Origin: Leptolyngbyaceae cyanobacterium clean351
Lineage (GTDB): Bacteria; Cyanobacteriota; Cyanobacteriia; DAIDHW01
DNA: 64,000 nucleotides
Assembly (NCBI GenBank): GCA_027451865.1
Contig: DAIDHW010000001.1
Coordinates: forward strand, 496,353-560,352
Direction: 5' to 3'
This document shows positions 47,554 to 57,996 of the stretch, piece after piece. The position numbers and the translations under genes were made by a program. Position 1 is the stretch's first letter; each line of letters begins with the position of its first letter. The notes beneath the pieces are model-generated. The model was not told where the DNA came from. It searched no databases and saw only the letters and a list, made by a program, of their open reading frames with translations.

Positions 47554-48986
47554 CCGGCCGCTAGGGCGGTTTGAGAACGGGTGGGGCGGGGTTGGGAGCG
47601 GGAAGTAATCACCCAGGTGTTATGGCCGTGGAGATAGTCGTAAAAACCCACAATTGCTATGGAATTCTTGAAGATGGTGTAGCCAAAGATAGCCAGCGCC
47701 GAGCTGAAAAAGTAGTGGAGCGGGTAGCGCAGGTAGGCAATTTTAATTGTAGCCAGGGTTTGGTAAATGCCACTGAATATTGTTACTAGTGTACTTATCC
47801 AAAGGTAGGCGTTGTTGGCCTCCGAACTGAAGCCCTGGTATAGGCACAGGCTGAGGAAAACTGGCAGGATTTGTAGGGCCACTAGGGAATACAGATCGCT
47901 GTAGTACAAAAGGTAAGTCCAATAAAGTTTTTGCCAAGGGGTGAGGTGGCGGGAGCGCCAGACCCGCCGTTGATACTTGAAGCTGACCTCAATCCAACCG
48001 TGGGACCAGCGCTTGCGCTGAAACCAAAAGGAACCTAGGTCTACCGGCGCTAGTTCTGTAGTAATTATGCTCCGGTCGTGGAGGATCCGATAGCCATTCA
48101 AGAGTGTGCGCAGGGTGGCGTCAATATCTTCGGTCATCCGCCGGGGATCAAAGCGGATACGCTGTAGGACGCCAGTACGCCAGTAGCCGTTAGACCCACC
48201 AAAGATGCAAGAGTCAGTCAGGAAGGACTTGGCTGGGTGGCTGATACCGTAGAGGGCCTCAAATTCAATGGCAATATTCTGAGTCAGAAAGTTCAGATAG
48301 TGATTGCGAATCACATTACGCCCCTGGACCACGTCGTAACCACTGCCCAACCAACGCCAAGCCCGGGCAAAGCAGTCCGGAGCTGGCTGATGGTCAGCAT
48401 CCAAAATTCCCACAATCTCTCCCGTTACCAGGTCCATGCCAGCATTGAGGTTTTCCGCCTTAGAGTGACTGCCCTCCACGCGCAGGAGACGCAGTTCCGG
48501 GTAGGTATAGGTCAGTAACTTGAGCTCTTCTTCTATGGGCAAGTCGTGGGGAGTGTTGTAGGCCAGAATTACTTCTAGACCGCCGGGGGGTCGCTGGACT
48601 TTCTCAAGGATATGTAAAAGCGTTTCCAGGATTATCTCCTGCTCGTTGGGGAGATAGGCAGCAATGAGGAAGGAACTGCGGGGTACTGGGGCGGAGGGCC
48701 AAGGGAGAGCACAGTCCCGGATCCCCAGACGACGTTTGAGCTGGACTGCAATACCGTGCTCGGGCTGGGGTGGGGTTTGGGCACGGCGACGGAACAGGGC
48801 ACAGGTGGTCTCAAGAATGATCATCCCGGAACTAACGAGGAAAAATGTGGCGATCACTAGGCGAATGGGAAACAAGTCCCAGCCCCCCAGACGCAGACAG
48901 TAGTAAACCAGGGTGGGCACCCCAATTAAAACCACATGGGTAAAAACTAACTTACTCAACTCCACCAACCACTTTTTCACGGGCAT
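47538..48986 (-). CDS. Membrane glycosyltransferase family 2 (cellulose synthase-like)
   Basis: A 482-residue processive-type glycosyltransferase. It has two N-terminal helices, a cytosolic catalytic domain with ILDADHQPAPDCF (DxD-type), RMTEDIDA and the QRKRWSHGW motif, then several C-terminal helices. This QxxRW pattern is typical of enzymes that both make and export beta-glycans. The polymer is unknown; no PilZ domain or BcsB partner is visible. The acyltransferase gene lies 28 bases upstream on the same strand, so the two likely build and acylate one surface glycan. Confidence 0.85.
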   Translation of the reverse strand: MPVKKWLVELSKLVFTHVVLIGVPTLVYYCLRLGGWDLFPIRLVIATFFLVSSGMIILETTCALFRRRAQTPPQPEHGIAVQLKRRLGIRDCALPWPSAPVPRSSFLIAAYLPNEQEIILETLLHILEKVQRPPGGLEVILAYNTPHDLPIEEELKLLTYTYPELRLLRVEGSHSKAENLNAGMDLVTGEIVGILDADHQPAPDCFARAWRWLGSGYDVVQGRNVIRNHYLNFLTQNIAIEFEALYGISHPAKSFLTDSCIFGGSNGYWRTGVLQRIRFDPRRMTEDIDATLRTLLNGYRILHDRSIITTELAPVDLGSFWFQRKRWSHGWIEVSFKYQRRVWRSRHLTPWQKLYWTYLLYYSDLYSLVALQILPVFLSLCLYQGFSSEANNAYLWISTLVTIFSGIYQTLATIKIAYLRYPLHYFFSSALAIFGYTIFKNSIAIVGFYDYLHGHNTWVITSRSQPRPTRSQTALAAGYRTN

Positions 48987-49014
48987 ATTTCTCCAACTAG
49001 CGGGGCAAATCCGG

Positions 49015-50508
49015 TCAGGTAAGCCAATCTTGATCTAGTTCTAGATCTCCCTCATTCAACCAGATAGTGTACTTCCCATTCGAGACTTGACAGAGGTATA
49101 ACTCTCGTCCATCGAGGAGTTTTTCCACCTTGAGGATCGTCCACCCCCCCTGGTCTTGATAGCGGACTTTATCTCCAGGCCGGGGATACCAGGAGGGCCG
49201 AGGGGAAACCGGAGACCGTTGCAGGAGGTAGTCTAGGTCCCGGATTACCCCCATAATCATCCGCCGCAGGGTCGGTCGCGTGTAGTCAACCACTATTGCT
49301 AACCCTAGGGTCCCTCCGAGGAAGGAAAAAAGTAGCTGAGGATACAACCAGGGCCGCTCTTGGACGATAAAGGTCAGCACTGAATCTAGAATCAGGACGC
49401 CGAGGAGAATATAGGTGTAGGTGTAGGGCCCTAACTTAAGAAATAATTGGGCCAAGGGGGCCGACAAGTGCACCAGAGTCCTCGAAAAAACCATCAGTAG
49501 TAGCAGGAGGCCCGGGGGGACTAACAAGTCATCCCAAAGCCAGCCCCAGGTGTAAAACTGGCTGATAAACCCAGCTCCGTAGAGAACTAGACCACTCCCT
49601 AGGGCGCGCCCTGGGGACCAAAATAAGGGCCCGCGGCCATGGCTATAGATCTGAGCAATGCCCATACCGGTCGTAAAGGTACTCAACTGGGCCGCAAAGT
49701 TGAGGAAGGGGCCCGGACCCCCGGGGGTGGCGAAATCCACATAGCTTGGATGACCAGCCAGGGGGTAAAGGGCTAAAGCTCGGTAGGCGAGGGTGACCAC
49801 TAAGCCCGCAACCATAAAAGTAGCCGGACCCCAGCGCCGCATCAGATGGTGTAGCCAAGGAAATAGCAGGCTATAGCTGAGGCTGAGCCACACAAGCCAC
49901 CAGAGGCCGCGGCCAGGAAAGGTGCTATCCCCATCAACCAGCAGAGGGAAGCCAACTGTGGTGATCACCCCTGGCCGACTAGGGATAGAGTCAGGAAAGG
50001 CCCGCGTGAGGGAACTAAAAAAGGGATAGGTCAACCAGAGAACAGCCCACAGGGGCCACAGCAAACGCTGAAGGCGCTGCTGGAGAAATTCCCCCACCCG
50101 GAGGCGCCGGGTCTGCAGTCCCAGGGTAAGACTGAAGCCACTGATCAAAACAAACACCCCCACCATCTGAAAGCCAAACCAACCTAGTATACTTATGCTT
50201 ACTAGGTACCAGGAATGCCAGTAGATGCCGCTGACGCTCAGGAGTTGGTGCAGATTCGCCATCACCCCTTCTGGCTGCGGTGTGTAGGCCGACCCAGTAA
50301 AGGTCACCTGGATATAGTACAAAAGAAGGAGAGGTGCTCCTAGACAGCGGATCCCCTCTATCCAAGCTAGTCTAGGGGGGTGAGGAGCTTTGGGGGGGGG
50401 TACTGTCAAACCGTTGCCATTCCTAGGGGGAACACTGTAACGATTATTTATATTATCCTGATCAGCCCCCCAAGCCGGCCTTGTCTTCCGGAGATGATCA
50501 CTGCTCAC
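49015..50508 (-). CDS. Membrane acyltransferase (type 3 family) with C-terminal beta domain
   Basis: A 497-residue protein with about ten helices. RLAWIEGIRCLGAPLLLLYY at 45-65 and VFVLISGFSLTLGLQTRRL fit the acyltransferase 3/OafA family, which O-acylates surface glycans. The last 55 residues leave the membrane as a short soluble domain with aromatic beta strands (KVRYQDQGGWTILKVE, GRELYLCQVSNGKYTIWL), like an SH3-type module and unusual for the family. A GTG start at 50508 is used. Confidence 0.75.
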   Translation of the reverse strand: MSSDHLRKTRPAWGADQDNINNRYSVPPRNGNGLTVPPPKAPHPPRLAWIEGIRCLGAPLLLLYYIQVTFTGSAYTPQPEGVMANLHQLLSVSGIYWHSWYLVSISILGWFGFQMVGVFVLISGFSLTLGLQTRRLRVGEFLQQRLQRLLWPLWAVLWLTYPFFSSLTRAFPDSIPSRPGVITTVGFPLLVDGDSTFPGRGLWWLVWLSLSYSLLFPWLHHLMRRWGPATFMVAGLVVTLAYRALALYPLAGHPSYVDFATPGGPGPFLNFAAQLSTFTTGMGIAQIYSHGRGPLFWSPGRALGSGLVLYGAGFISQFYTWGWLWDDLLVPPGLLLLLMVFSRTLVHLSAPLAQLFLKLGPYTYTYILLGVLILDSVLTFIVQERPWLYPQLLFSFLGGTLGLAIVVDYTRPTLRRMIMGVIRDLDYLLQRSPVSPRPSWYPRPGDKVRYQDQGGWTILKVEKLLDGRELYLCQVSNGKYTIWLNEGDLELDQDWLT

Positions 50509-50561
50509 CCCAACTGCCCGCCTGAGCCCGGGAGTCTGGTAGGATTCATACTCGTTGTCAC

Positions 50562-51614
50562 TTGGTCATCCCCTTGCTCGCCGCCCTGCTCTACGGATCG
50601 GAAGACCTGCGCTTAGAAACCCTCCCAGAACCCACCCCAGGCCCGGGAGAGGTAGTGGTCAAGATCCGCACGGCCACCACCTGCGGTACGGACCTCAAGG
50701 TGTGGCGTCGGGGGGGACATGCCCGAATGCTCAACCCCCCGACCCTGTTTGGCCACGAAGGCAGTGGCGACATCGTCGCCCTAGGGGAAGGAGTAACAGG
50801 TTGGCGGGTGGGAGACCGGGTGGTAGCAAACAATTCTGCCCCCTGCCAAGCTTGTTTTTTCTGTCAGCGGCAAGAGTTTTCTCTTTGTACTAGTCTTACC
50901 TTTAATAACGGCACCTTTGCCGAGTACCTGAGGGTACCCGCTCCCATCGTCAAGCAAAACCTCCTCCGGATTCCTCCGGGTTTAGACTACGACCTAGCTG
51001 CCCTGACTGAGCCATTGGCCTGCGTCCTTCACGGGGTAGACCGTTCGGGGATCAAACCCGGCGACCGGGTGCTGATTATCGGGGACGGGGCAATTGGTTT
51101 GATGTTTGTGGCCGCTCTGCAGCGGCAGGACCTGGATATAACAGTGATGCTGGCGGGGGGACATGACCAGCGCTTGGCCATTGGTAAAGAGTTGGGGGCT
51201 CAGGTATTATTCAACCATTACCAGACCCCAGACCTAACCCAGGCGGTGACTGCACTGACCGAGGGCTGGGGAGTCGATGTAGTAATTGAAGCCACAGGTA
51301 TTCCTCAGGTATGGGAACAGGCAATTTCTTGTACTAGGCCCGGGGGGATTGTCAACCTGTTTGGGGGCTGTCCCCGTACCACCAGTATCCAGGTGGATAC
51401 GGAGCGGCTGCACTACTCAGAGCTTACCCTCAAGGGAGTATTCCACAATACCCCTGCCCACGTGCGCTCAGCCCTGGAATTCTTGGCTAGTAGTCAGACG
51501 CCTTTCCGGCTCCTGCTGGGGGAACCCCACTCCTTAACTGACTTGCCCCTAGTCTTTGAAGCGATGCGAGCTCGCCAAGTCCTCAAGGTACCCATATATC
51601 CTGGGCATCTTTGA
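50562..51614 (+). CDS. Zinc-dependent alcohol/polyol dehydrogenase
   Basis: A 350-residue medium-chain dehydrogenase. The catalytic zinc site has TCGTDLKVW and GHEGSGDIV; the structural zinc site is a four-cysteine set, CQACFFCQRQEFSLC, near residue 95. The NAD(P) motif is IIGDGAIGLM. Members oxidise polyols, threonine or sugars; I cannot name the substrate. The start is TTG at 50562 or a nearby TTG, with no strong RBS. It is divergent from the acyltransferase across 53 bases. Confidence 0.82.
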   Translation: MVIPLLAALLYGSEDLRLETLPEPTPGPGEVVVKIRTATTCGTDLKVWRRGGHARMLNPPTLFGHEGSGDIVALGEGVTGWRVGDRVVANNSAPCQACFFCQRQEFSLCTSLTFNNGTFAEYLRVPAPIVKQNLLRIPPGLDYDLAALTEPLACVLHGVDRSGIKPGDRVLIIGDGAIGLMFVAALQRQDLDITVMLAGGHDQRLAIGKELGAQVLFNHYQTPDLTQAVTALTEGWGVDVVIEATGIPQVWEQAISCTRPGGIVNLFGGCPRTTSIQVDTERLHYSELTLKGVFHNTPAHVRSALEFLASSQTPFRLLLGEPHSLTDLPLVFEAMRARQVLKVPIYPGHL

Positions 51615-51878
51615 TCATCAACGTAGATCAGGGACAGGGGGGGAAGGTTAATAATCGTGAAGATGTTGATCGATCTGAGCCGAGCTGCCTGAATGCACCT
51701 GACCCTCCCCTGATGTAGGTTGTATACCTGCCCAAATCTGTCAGGGCGATCAGGCGGCCTGGGAGATTGGCCATACCGGTGTAGAATTTGTTTGCAAAAA
51801 TCAGATCCGTGGGTAGGCTAGATGGCAACCGGGTCAGTTTTCCACCTTCTCTCAATCCCTTGAGGACCAAGATCCATC
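51615..51878. other. 264-base gap upstream of the DUF928 gene
   Basis: The gap has an AT-richer start with several GATC sites (TTGATCATCAACG, GTTGATCGATC), a short inverted repeat AGGTTGTATACCT at about 51717-51729, and TAGAAT at 51782-51787 as a possible -10. I see no RNA gene or clear terminator. Confidence 0.4.
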
Positions 51879-52640
51879 ATGTTTCACCATCAATCGGCCC
51901 CTACTCAACGCCGCCGCTTTTTAGCAGCTGGATTAGTATCTTTTCAGTTAGTTCTAGGAGGTTGGGCAGCCACCTATCCGGCAGTAGCGTCCACCCCTCC
52001 GCAGGCAGCTCCGGGAAAAGGCAGAATTATTTTTAACCTGCCTAGCCGGAGTGTCCCCGGTAGTCGCGAGGGTGGAGCTTCCCGCGGGGTTTGCAACAGC
52101 AACAGCATCCCTCTGATAGCGTTACTCCCCACCACCAATCTGGGCTATACCACTAAAGCCCACCCGAGCCTATTTTTTTATATCCCCACCACCCCTGCCC
52201 AGGCGGGTCAGTTTATTCTCCAGGATGATCATTACCAAGCTATCTATGAGACTCCGGTCACCCTACCCGGAGGTAACGGAATTCTGCAGCTAGATACGGC
52301 CCAATTGGCGGGCATGCCCGAACTAAAGCTCGGACAGCAGTACCATTGGTACTTTACCCTCGTGTGTGACCCTGGGGACCCCTCAGCCAACGTCTCTGTG
52401 GACGGCTGGATTGTCAGAACCCAGGCCCCTAGTCAGTTGCTCAGTGCCTCAGCCGAGGCGCGCCCTGCCCTTTATGCCGCGGCCGGAGTGTGGTACGATT
52501 CCCTTGCGAGTTTGGCAGTTTTGCGCCAAACCGATCCTCAAGACCCAACCTGGCAGCATGATTGGCAAGACCTGCTGACCCAAGTGAATCTAGGCCAGTT
52601 ATCCCAAGCTCCGTTCCTGTCTCAAAGTCAGAAGCCCTGA
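51879..52640 (+). CDS. Secreted DUF928 protein with Tat-like signal
   Basis: A 253-residue cyanobacterial DUF928 protein. The N-terminus QRRRFLAAGLVSF has the arginine pair and FLA of a twin-arginine signal, then a hydrophobic stretch ending AVAS. The domain has EGGASRGVC, then LIALLPTTNLGYTTKAHPSLFFYIP, a typical DUF928 pattern. Function is unknown. It is followed 56 bases later by the CHASE2 kinase, a neighbour I recall as frequent in cyanobacteria but did not check. Confidence 0.8.
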   Translation: MFHHQSAPTQRRRFLAAGLVSFQLVLGGWAATYPAVASTPPQAAPGKGRIIFNLPSRSVPGSREGGASRGVCNSNSIPLIALLPTTNLGYTTKAHPSLFFYIPTTPAQAGQFILQDDHYQAIYETPVTLPGGNGILQLDTAQLAGMPELKLGQQYHWYFTLVCDPGDPSANVSVDGWIVRTQAPSQLLSASAEARPALYAAAGVWYDSLASLAVLRQTDPQDPTWQHDWQDLLTQVNLGQLSQAPFLSQSQKP

Positions 52641-52696
52641 GGCACTCCTAGCAGGGATGATAAGAGGGAATCGTTGCAGGGGCGGGGAATCAACCA

Positions 52697-54883
52697 GTGA
52701 ATCAGATCCACAAAGCTGTCGGTGTCATAACCCGCCTTGTCCCCATGGGTATACGGCGGGCTTTTCGCTCTCTGGGTCCGGTGCTGCTAGCGGCGGGTCT
52801 GGGGACTTCTCTGGTGGTGGTTGCCCGAGGGGTCCTGCAGCCCTTTGAGTTAATGGTTTATGACCACTGGGTCCGAGCTCAACAGAATTCGGGACCTGAC
52901 CATCGGTTGCTGGTCGTTAAGGTCACAGAGGAAGACATCCAGAAGCTAAGACAATGGCCCCTGTCAGACCAGGTCCTGGCTCAGGCCCTGGAGATCCTGC
53001 AGGCTGACGATCCCCGGGGGATTGGGGTGGATATCTTCCGCGACCTACCCGTGGAACCAGGACATCGGATTCTGGCCAAACTCCTGCGAACTAGTACCAT
53101 CATCACACCGGTCTGTAAAATCAGAGACAGCCACAGTCCGGGGGTAGCTCCTCCCCCTGGTGTCCCCATCGACCAAGTCGGGTTTGCCGATTTGTTGCTC
53201 GACCAGGACGGAGTGGTGCGCCGAGCCCTGCTCTACGTCAACCCCCAGCCAGGGAAATGTCAGGCTACTAACTCCCTGGATTTACAGCTGGCCCTGAGTT
53301 ACCTGCTCGGGGACCACATCCAGCCTCAAGTCTCTCCCCAAGGCTATCCCCAGTTAGGGGCAACGGTTTTTGTGCCACTGAATGGCTCCGCCGGCGCCTA
53401 TTCGCACCTGGATTCGCGCGGCTATCAGATTCTCATCCACTATCGCTCTGAGCAAAACGTTGCCCCCAGTATCACCCTCGCCGACGTTTTAGCGCACCAT
53501 TTTGATCCTAGATTGGTCAGGGACCGGATAGTTCTGGTGGGAGTCACCGCCAGCAGCATTAAAGACTATTTTTCCACCCCCTACAGCGCTGGTCAGGCAG
53601 ACCATCGGGAAATGGCTGGGATAATGGTCCACGCCCAAATCGTCAGTCAGATCCTCTCGGCGGTTTTAAACCGTGAACCACTGGTATGGTACTGGCCTCT
53701 GGGGGTCCAAGACCTCTGGATTTTAGCCTGGTCAGTCGGGGGGGCACTGTTAACGTGGAAGTTGCGCCACCCCCTAGGCTGGAGCTTGGGGGTATCGGGG
53801 TCCCTAGGAAGCTTGACCAGTATCAGCTATCTCATGTTTGTCCAGAGGGGATGGATTCCCCTGGTGTCCCCCGCAGCCAGCTTGATGCTCTCCAGCGCTG
53901 CTTTAGTCCTCTACCTAGGCTTCCGCGGCCAACAACAACAAAAACAGCTAGCACTGCAGGCCGAGGAGCAGGCCAAGGCAATAGCTCTCCTCCAGTCGAT
54001 GCTCCACGAAACTAGGGACCAGTATCCCGGGAGTGACTCAGTCACCACCTCCCCCGAGTCGGCTAGGGTCAACCAGTTACTGGCTAACCGTTATCGGGTG
54101 TGTGAGGTGTTGGCGGCGGGGGGATTCGGTCAAACCTACCTAGCGGAGGATACCCAGCGGCCCGGCAAGCCCAGGTGTGTAGTTAAGCATCTGCACCCAG
54201 CCCGGCAAGATCCCCAGTTTATGCAGGTAGCTAGGCGATTATTTAATACCGAAGCGGAGATTCTGGAACGGCTAGGTCAACACCCCTGCATTCCCCAACT
54301 ATTGGCCTACTTTGAGGAGAATCGGGAATTCTACTTGGTAGAGGAATTTATCCCCGGCCATCCCCTGAGCCAGGAGCTCAAACCCGGCCACAAACTATCA
54401 GAGAAGCAGGTAGTCGAGATTCTCCGGGGGGTGCTAAGTGTACTAAGCTTCATGCACCAGCGGCGGATCATTCACCGGGATATCAAGCCTGGCAACATCA
54501 TTCGCCGCCAGGAGGATAACCGACTAGTCCTGATTGACTTTGGAGCCGTCAAACAGATGCAGCCGACCGCTGGGGAAGAGGGTAATACGGTGGTGATTGG
54601 CACTCCTGGTTACGCGGCCCCCGAGCAAATGGCCGGGCAACCGAACCTGAGCAGTGACATCTATGCCCTGGGGATCATCGGTCTTCAGGGTCTAACGGGA
54701 GTAGCCCCCAAAAGACTCAAAACTGACCCCCAAACCGGGGAGATCCAGTGGCGGGCCATGGCTCCCCAGGTGGGCTTAGTTTTGGGCCAGATTATCGATA
54801 AGATGGTTTGCTACTACTTTGGGAACCGCTACCAATCAGCCGCGGAGGTCATCCAGAGCCTCGACCGATTCTTTCCTAAATGA
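52697..54883 (+). CDS. CHASE2-domain Ser/Thr protein kinase
   Basis: A 728-residue membrane sensor kinase. One helix at about 20-40 leads into an extracytoplasmic CHASE2 sensor (about 45-340; DPRGIGVDIFRDLPVE, LVGVTASSIKDYFSTPYS), then three helices near 345-425 and a short glutamine-rich helix. The kinase starts near 465: AAGGFGQTYLAED, catalytic HRDIKPGNII, DFGAVKQM and GTPGYAAPEQ are intact. GTG at 52697 is used as start. CHASE2 is proposed to sense external cues, so the DUF928 protein could be its partner; that is inference. The end overlaps prk by 8 bases. Confidence 0.9.
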   Translation: MNQIHKAVGVITRLVPMGIRRAFRSLGPVLLAAGLGTSLVVVARGVLQPFELMVYDHWVRAQQNSGPDHRLLVVKVTEEDIQKLRQWPLSDQVLAQALEILQADDPRGIGVDIFRDLPVEPGHRILAKLLRTSTIITPVCKIRDSHSPGVAPPPGVPIDQVGFADLLLDQDGVVRRALLYVNPQPGKCQATNSLDLQLALSYLLGDHIQPQVSPQGYPQLGATVFVPLNGSAGAYSHLDSRGYQILIHYRSEQNVAPSITLADVLAHHFDPRLVRDRIVLVGVTASSIKDYFSTPYSAGQADHREMAGIMVHAQIVSQILSAVLNREPLVWYWPLGVQDLWILAWSVGGALLTWKLRHPLGWSLGVSGSLGSLTSISYLMFVQRGWIPLVSPAASLMLSSAALVLYLGFRGQQQQKQLALQAEEQAKAIALLQSMLHETRDQYPGSDSVTTSPESARVNQLLANRYRVCEVLAAGGFGQTYLAEDTQRPGKPRCVVKHLHPARQDPQFMQVARRLFNTEAEILERLGQHPCIPQLLAYFEENREFYLVEEFIPGHPLSQELKPGHKLSEKQVVEILRGVLSVLSFMHQRRIIHRDIKPGNIIRRQEDNRLVLIDFGAVKQMQPTAGEEGNTVVIGTPGYAAPEQMAGQPNLSSDIYALGIIGLQGLTGVAPKRLKTDPQTGEIQWRAMAPQVGLVLGQIIDKMVCYYFGNRYQSAAEVIQSLDRFFPK

Positions 54884-55886
54884 CCACCGGTTCGTTGACG
54901 GGTTGGGTCTGACTAACTAGGTACTCGTAGACAGCACGCATTTTCAAGCCCGTCAGGACTTGGAATAGACCCGTGCCATTGTTGGAACCCGGGTACTCCC
55001 GGTGCTGCAGTAGTAGGTGAGTAAGCTCCCCTTCATAGCGGACCGAGGTTTTGCTCAGGTGCTGTTCGATGTAGATAACCTCCTCAAGATTATCAAACTG
55101 ACCGTCAACCTCCAGGATCGACACAGCCCGACCGTAGAAGGTATCGGGACCGTAGAACATACGGATACCCGGGTAGGAACAGGTAAGTTTACGGCCGCAG
55201 GGGATCCAGTCGATGGTCGAGCCCTCATCAAATAGGTAGGCAGTTTCTAGACCCTCCAGACCTTCCCGTTGAATCATTTGTACCCGCAGGATCCGGTGGC
55301 TCTGGTCATCCTTAATTAGGCGAGTGGGTAGGACCCGCAGTACCACATCGGCGTGCTGCTGCTGCGGGTCGATGTAGGCAGCAAAGTCTGGCCGGCGGGA
55401 GCTGATGGCCGCCAAGACGTCTTCGTAGGTGTGACCCCGTTCAGACATGTCCCGTTGGATTTTCCAGGCTACCTTGACCTCTTCACTGATGTCTAGGTAG
55501 ACACTGAAGTCAATCAGGCCGCGGACCCGCTCGTCGTAGAGGGGGTGTAGACCTTCGATGACAATGATGTGGTTGGGATTGACCAGCTCCGGGGGGTCGA
55601 TGGTGCCAGTCTCGTGGTTGTAGATGGGCTTCATGACCGACTGCCCCTGTTTCAAAGACCGGATCTGCTCATACATTAGGTCAAAGTTATTAGCCTTGGG
55701 GTTCAAAGCAGTAATACCGGTTTCCTTGCGCTGTTTGCGGTCCAGACAGTGATAGTCATCTAGGCAGATAACTGTGATGAACTCTTCGCCGAACAGATCT
55801 GCCAAGCGCCGCAGAAACGTGGACTTCCCGCATCCAGAGTCTCCGGCAACTCCGATAATTACTACCCGGTCTGGCTTGATTGTCAT
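54876..55886 (-). CDS. prk: Phosphoribulokinase
   Basis: Phosphorylates ribulose 5-phosphate to RuBP, the CO2 acceptor, in the Calvin cycle. P-loop GDSGCGKST at 16-24 includes redox C19, and C41 in VICLDDYHCLD matches the partner cysteine; C47 lies nearby. A second pair, C230/C236 (PCGRKLTCSYPG), is the one needed for CP12 binding. ATG at 55886 (336 residues) matches cyanobacterial Prk starts. It is divergent from petH, and its 3' end overlaps the kinase gene. Confidence 0.97.
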   Translation of the reverse strand: MTIKPDRVVIIGVAGDSGCGKSTFLRRLADLFGEEFITVICLDDYHCLDRKQRKETGITALNPKANNFDLMYEQIRSLKQGQSVMKPIYNHETGTIDPPELVNPNHIIVIEGLHPLYDERVRGLIDFSVYLDISEEVKVAWKIQRDMSERGHTYEDVLAAISSRRPDFAAYIDPQQQHADVVLRVLPTRLIKDDQSHRILRVQMIQREGLEGLETAYLFDEGSTIDWIPCGRKLTCSYPGIRMFYGPDTFYGRAVSILEVDGQFDNLEEVIYIEQHLSKTSVRYEGELTHLLLQHREYPGSNNGTGLFQVLTGLKMRAVYEYLVSQTQPVNEPVVI

Positions 55887-55942
55887 GACTTTCTCTGGCC
55901 CCAACGGTTTTAGGTCAAGTATCTAATACTACTTTTTCGCAG

Positions 55943-55972
55943 ATTCTATCAGAAACGGGGGATCTGAGGCAA
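55943..55972 (-). promoter_or_regulatory. Candidate prk promoter
   Basis: On the minus strand TTGCCT (55972-55967) and TAGAAT (55948-55943) are separated by 18 bases. The -10 lies about 57 bases upstream of the prk ATG. It is in the 139-base divergent region shared with petH. Confidence 0.45.
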
Positions 55973-55995
55973 ACTCTAGGTTCTGACAAAAGTAA

Positions 55996-57255
<1,260 letters not shown>

Positions 57256-57258
57256 ACT

Positions 57259-57298
57259 CCCCTAGGGTTGGAGTTTTGAGGGACCTCAACCCTAGGGG
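57259..57298. terminator. Perfect 12-base inverted repeat after petH
   Basis: CCCCTAGGGTTG (57259-57270) and CAACCCTAGGGG (57287-57298) form a perfect 12-base stem with a 16-base loop, starting 3 bases after the petH stop. No U-tract follows. It may stop or protect the petH mRNA end. Confidence 0.6.
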
Positions 57299-57336
57299 CC
57301 GAGGTCAACGAGAGTAGATCTGCAGAGGTAGACCCA

Positions 57337-57984
57337 ATGAAGGTGTTAGTAGCAGGGGCCAGCGGCGAAACTGGCCGGCGGGTGGTGCAGGAGTTGTGTA
57401 GCCGAGGACTAGTAGTTAGGGCTTTGGTCCGAGACCCTGGTAAAATCGCCTTCCCGGAGGGGGTGGAGGTGGTGCAGGGGGATGTCCTGCAGCCTGAGTC
57501 CTTAACCAAGGCCTTGCAGGGCTGCACAGCGGTGGTTTGTGCCACGGGGGCCCGGCCCAGTTTTGACCCTACGGGTCCCTATCTTGTCGATTACGAGGGC
57601 ACCAAGAACCTGGTTCAGGCAGCGGCTCAGGTGCAGCACTTTGTCCTAGTCTCCTCCCTGTGTGTGTCCCAGTTATTCCACCCCTTGAATTTGTTCTGGC
57701 TGGTCCTGTTCTGGAAAAAACAAGCTGAAGAGTACCTCCAGAAAAGTAGTTTAACCTACACCATCGTCCGGCCGGGGGGCCTGCGCAATGAAGAATCTAC
57801 CTTTCCCCTGGTGATGCAAGGGGCGGATACCCTGTTTGAGGGGAGCCTCTCCCGGACCCAGGTGGCGCAGGTCTGCGTCGAGTCGCTCCTTGATCCCCAC
57901 GCCCGGGGCAAGATTCTGGAAATTGTCGCCCGGGCCGATGCTCCAAGTTACACCTGGGCGGAGCTATTTGCCCAAATCCCCTAG
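57337..57984 (+). CDS. NAD(P)-binding SDR-like protein
   Basis: A 215-residue atypical short-chain dehydrogenase. The dinucleotide motif VAGASGETGRRVVQELC is at the start, with LVRDPGKI following, then TGARPSFDPTGPYLVDYEGTKNL and VRPGGLRNEE. It lacks a clear YxxxK catalytic pair, as in many NAD(P)H-binding members used as chaperones or sensors (for example Tic62/Ycf39 relatives). It sits downstream of the petH hairpin and 12 bases before the ROK gene. Confidence 0.75.
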   Translation: MKVLVAGASGETGRRVVQELCSRGLVVRALVRDPGKIAFPEGVEVVQGDVLQPESLTKALQGCTAVVCATGARPSFDPTGPYLVDYEGTKNLVQAAAQVQHFVLVSSLCVSQLFHPLNLFWLVLFWKKQAEEYLQKSSLTYTIVRPGGLRNEESTFPLVMQGADTLFEGSLSRTQVAQVCVESLLDPHARGKILEIVARADAPSYTWAELFAQIP

Positions 57985-57996
57985 GGTCAGCCCACC

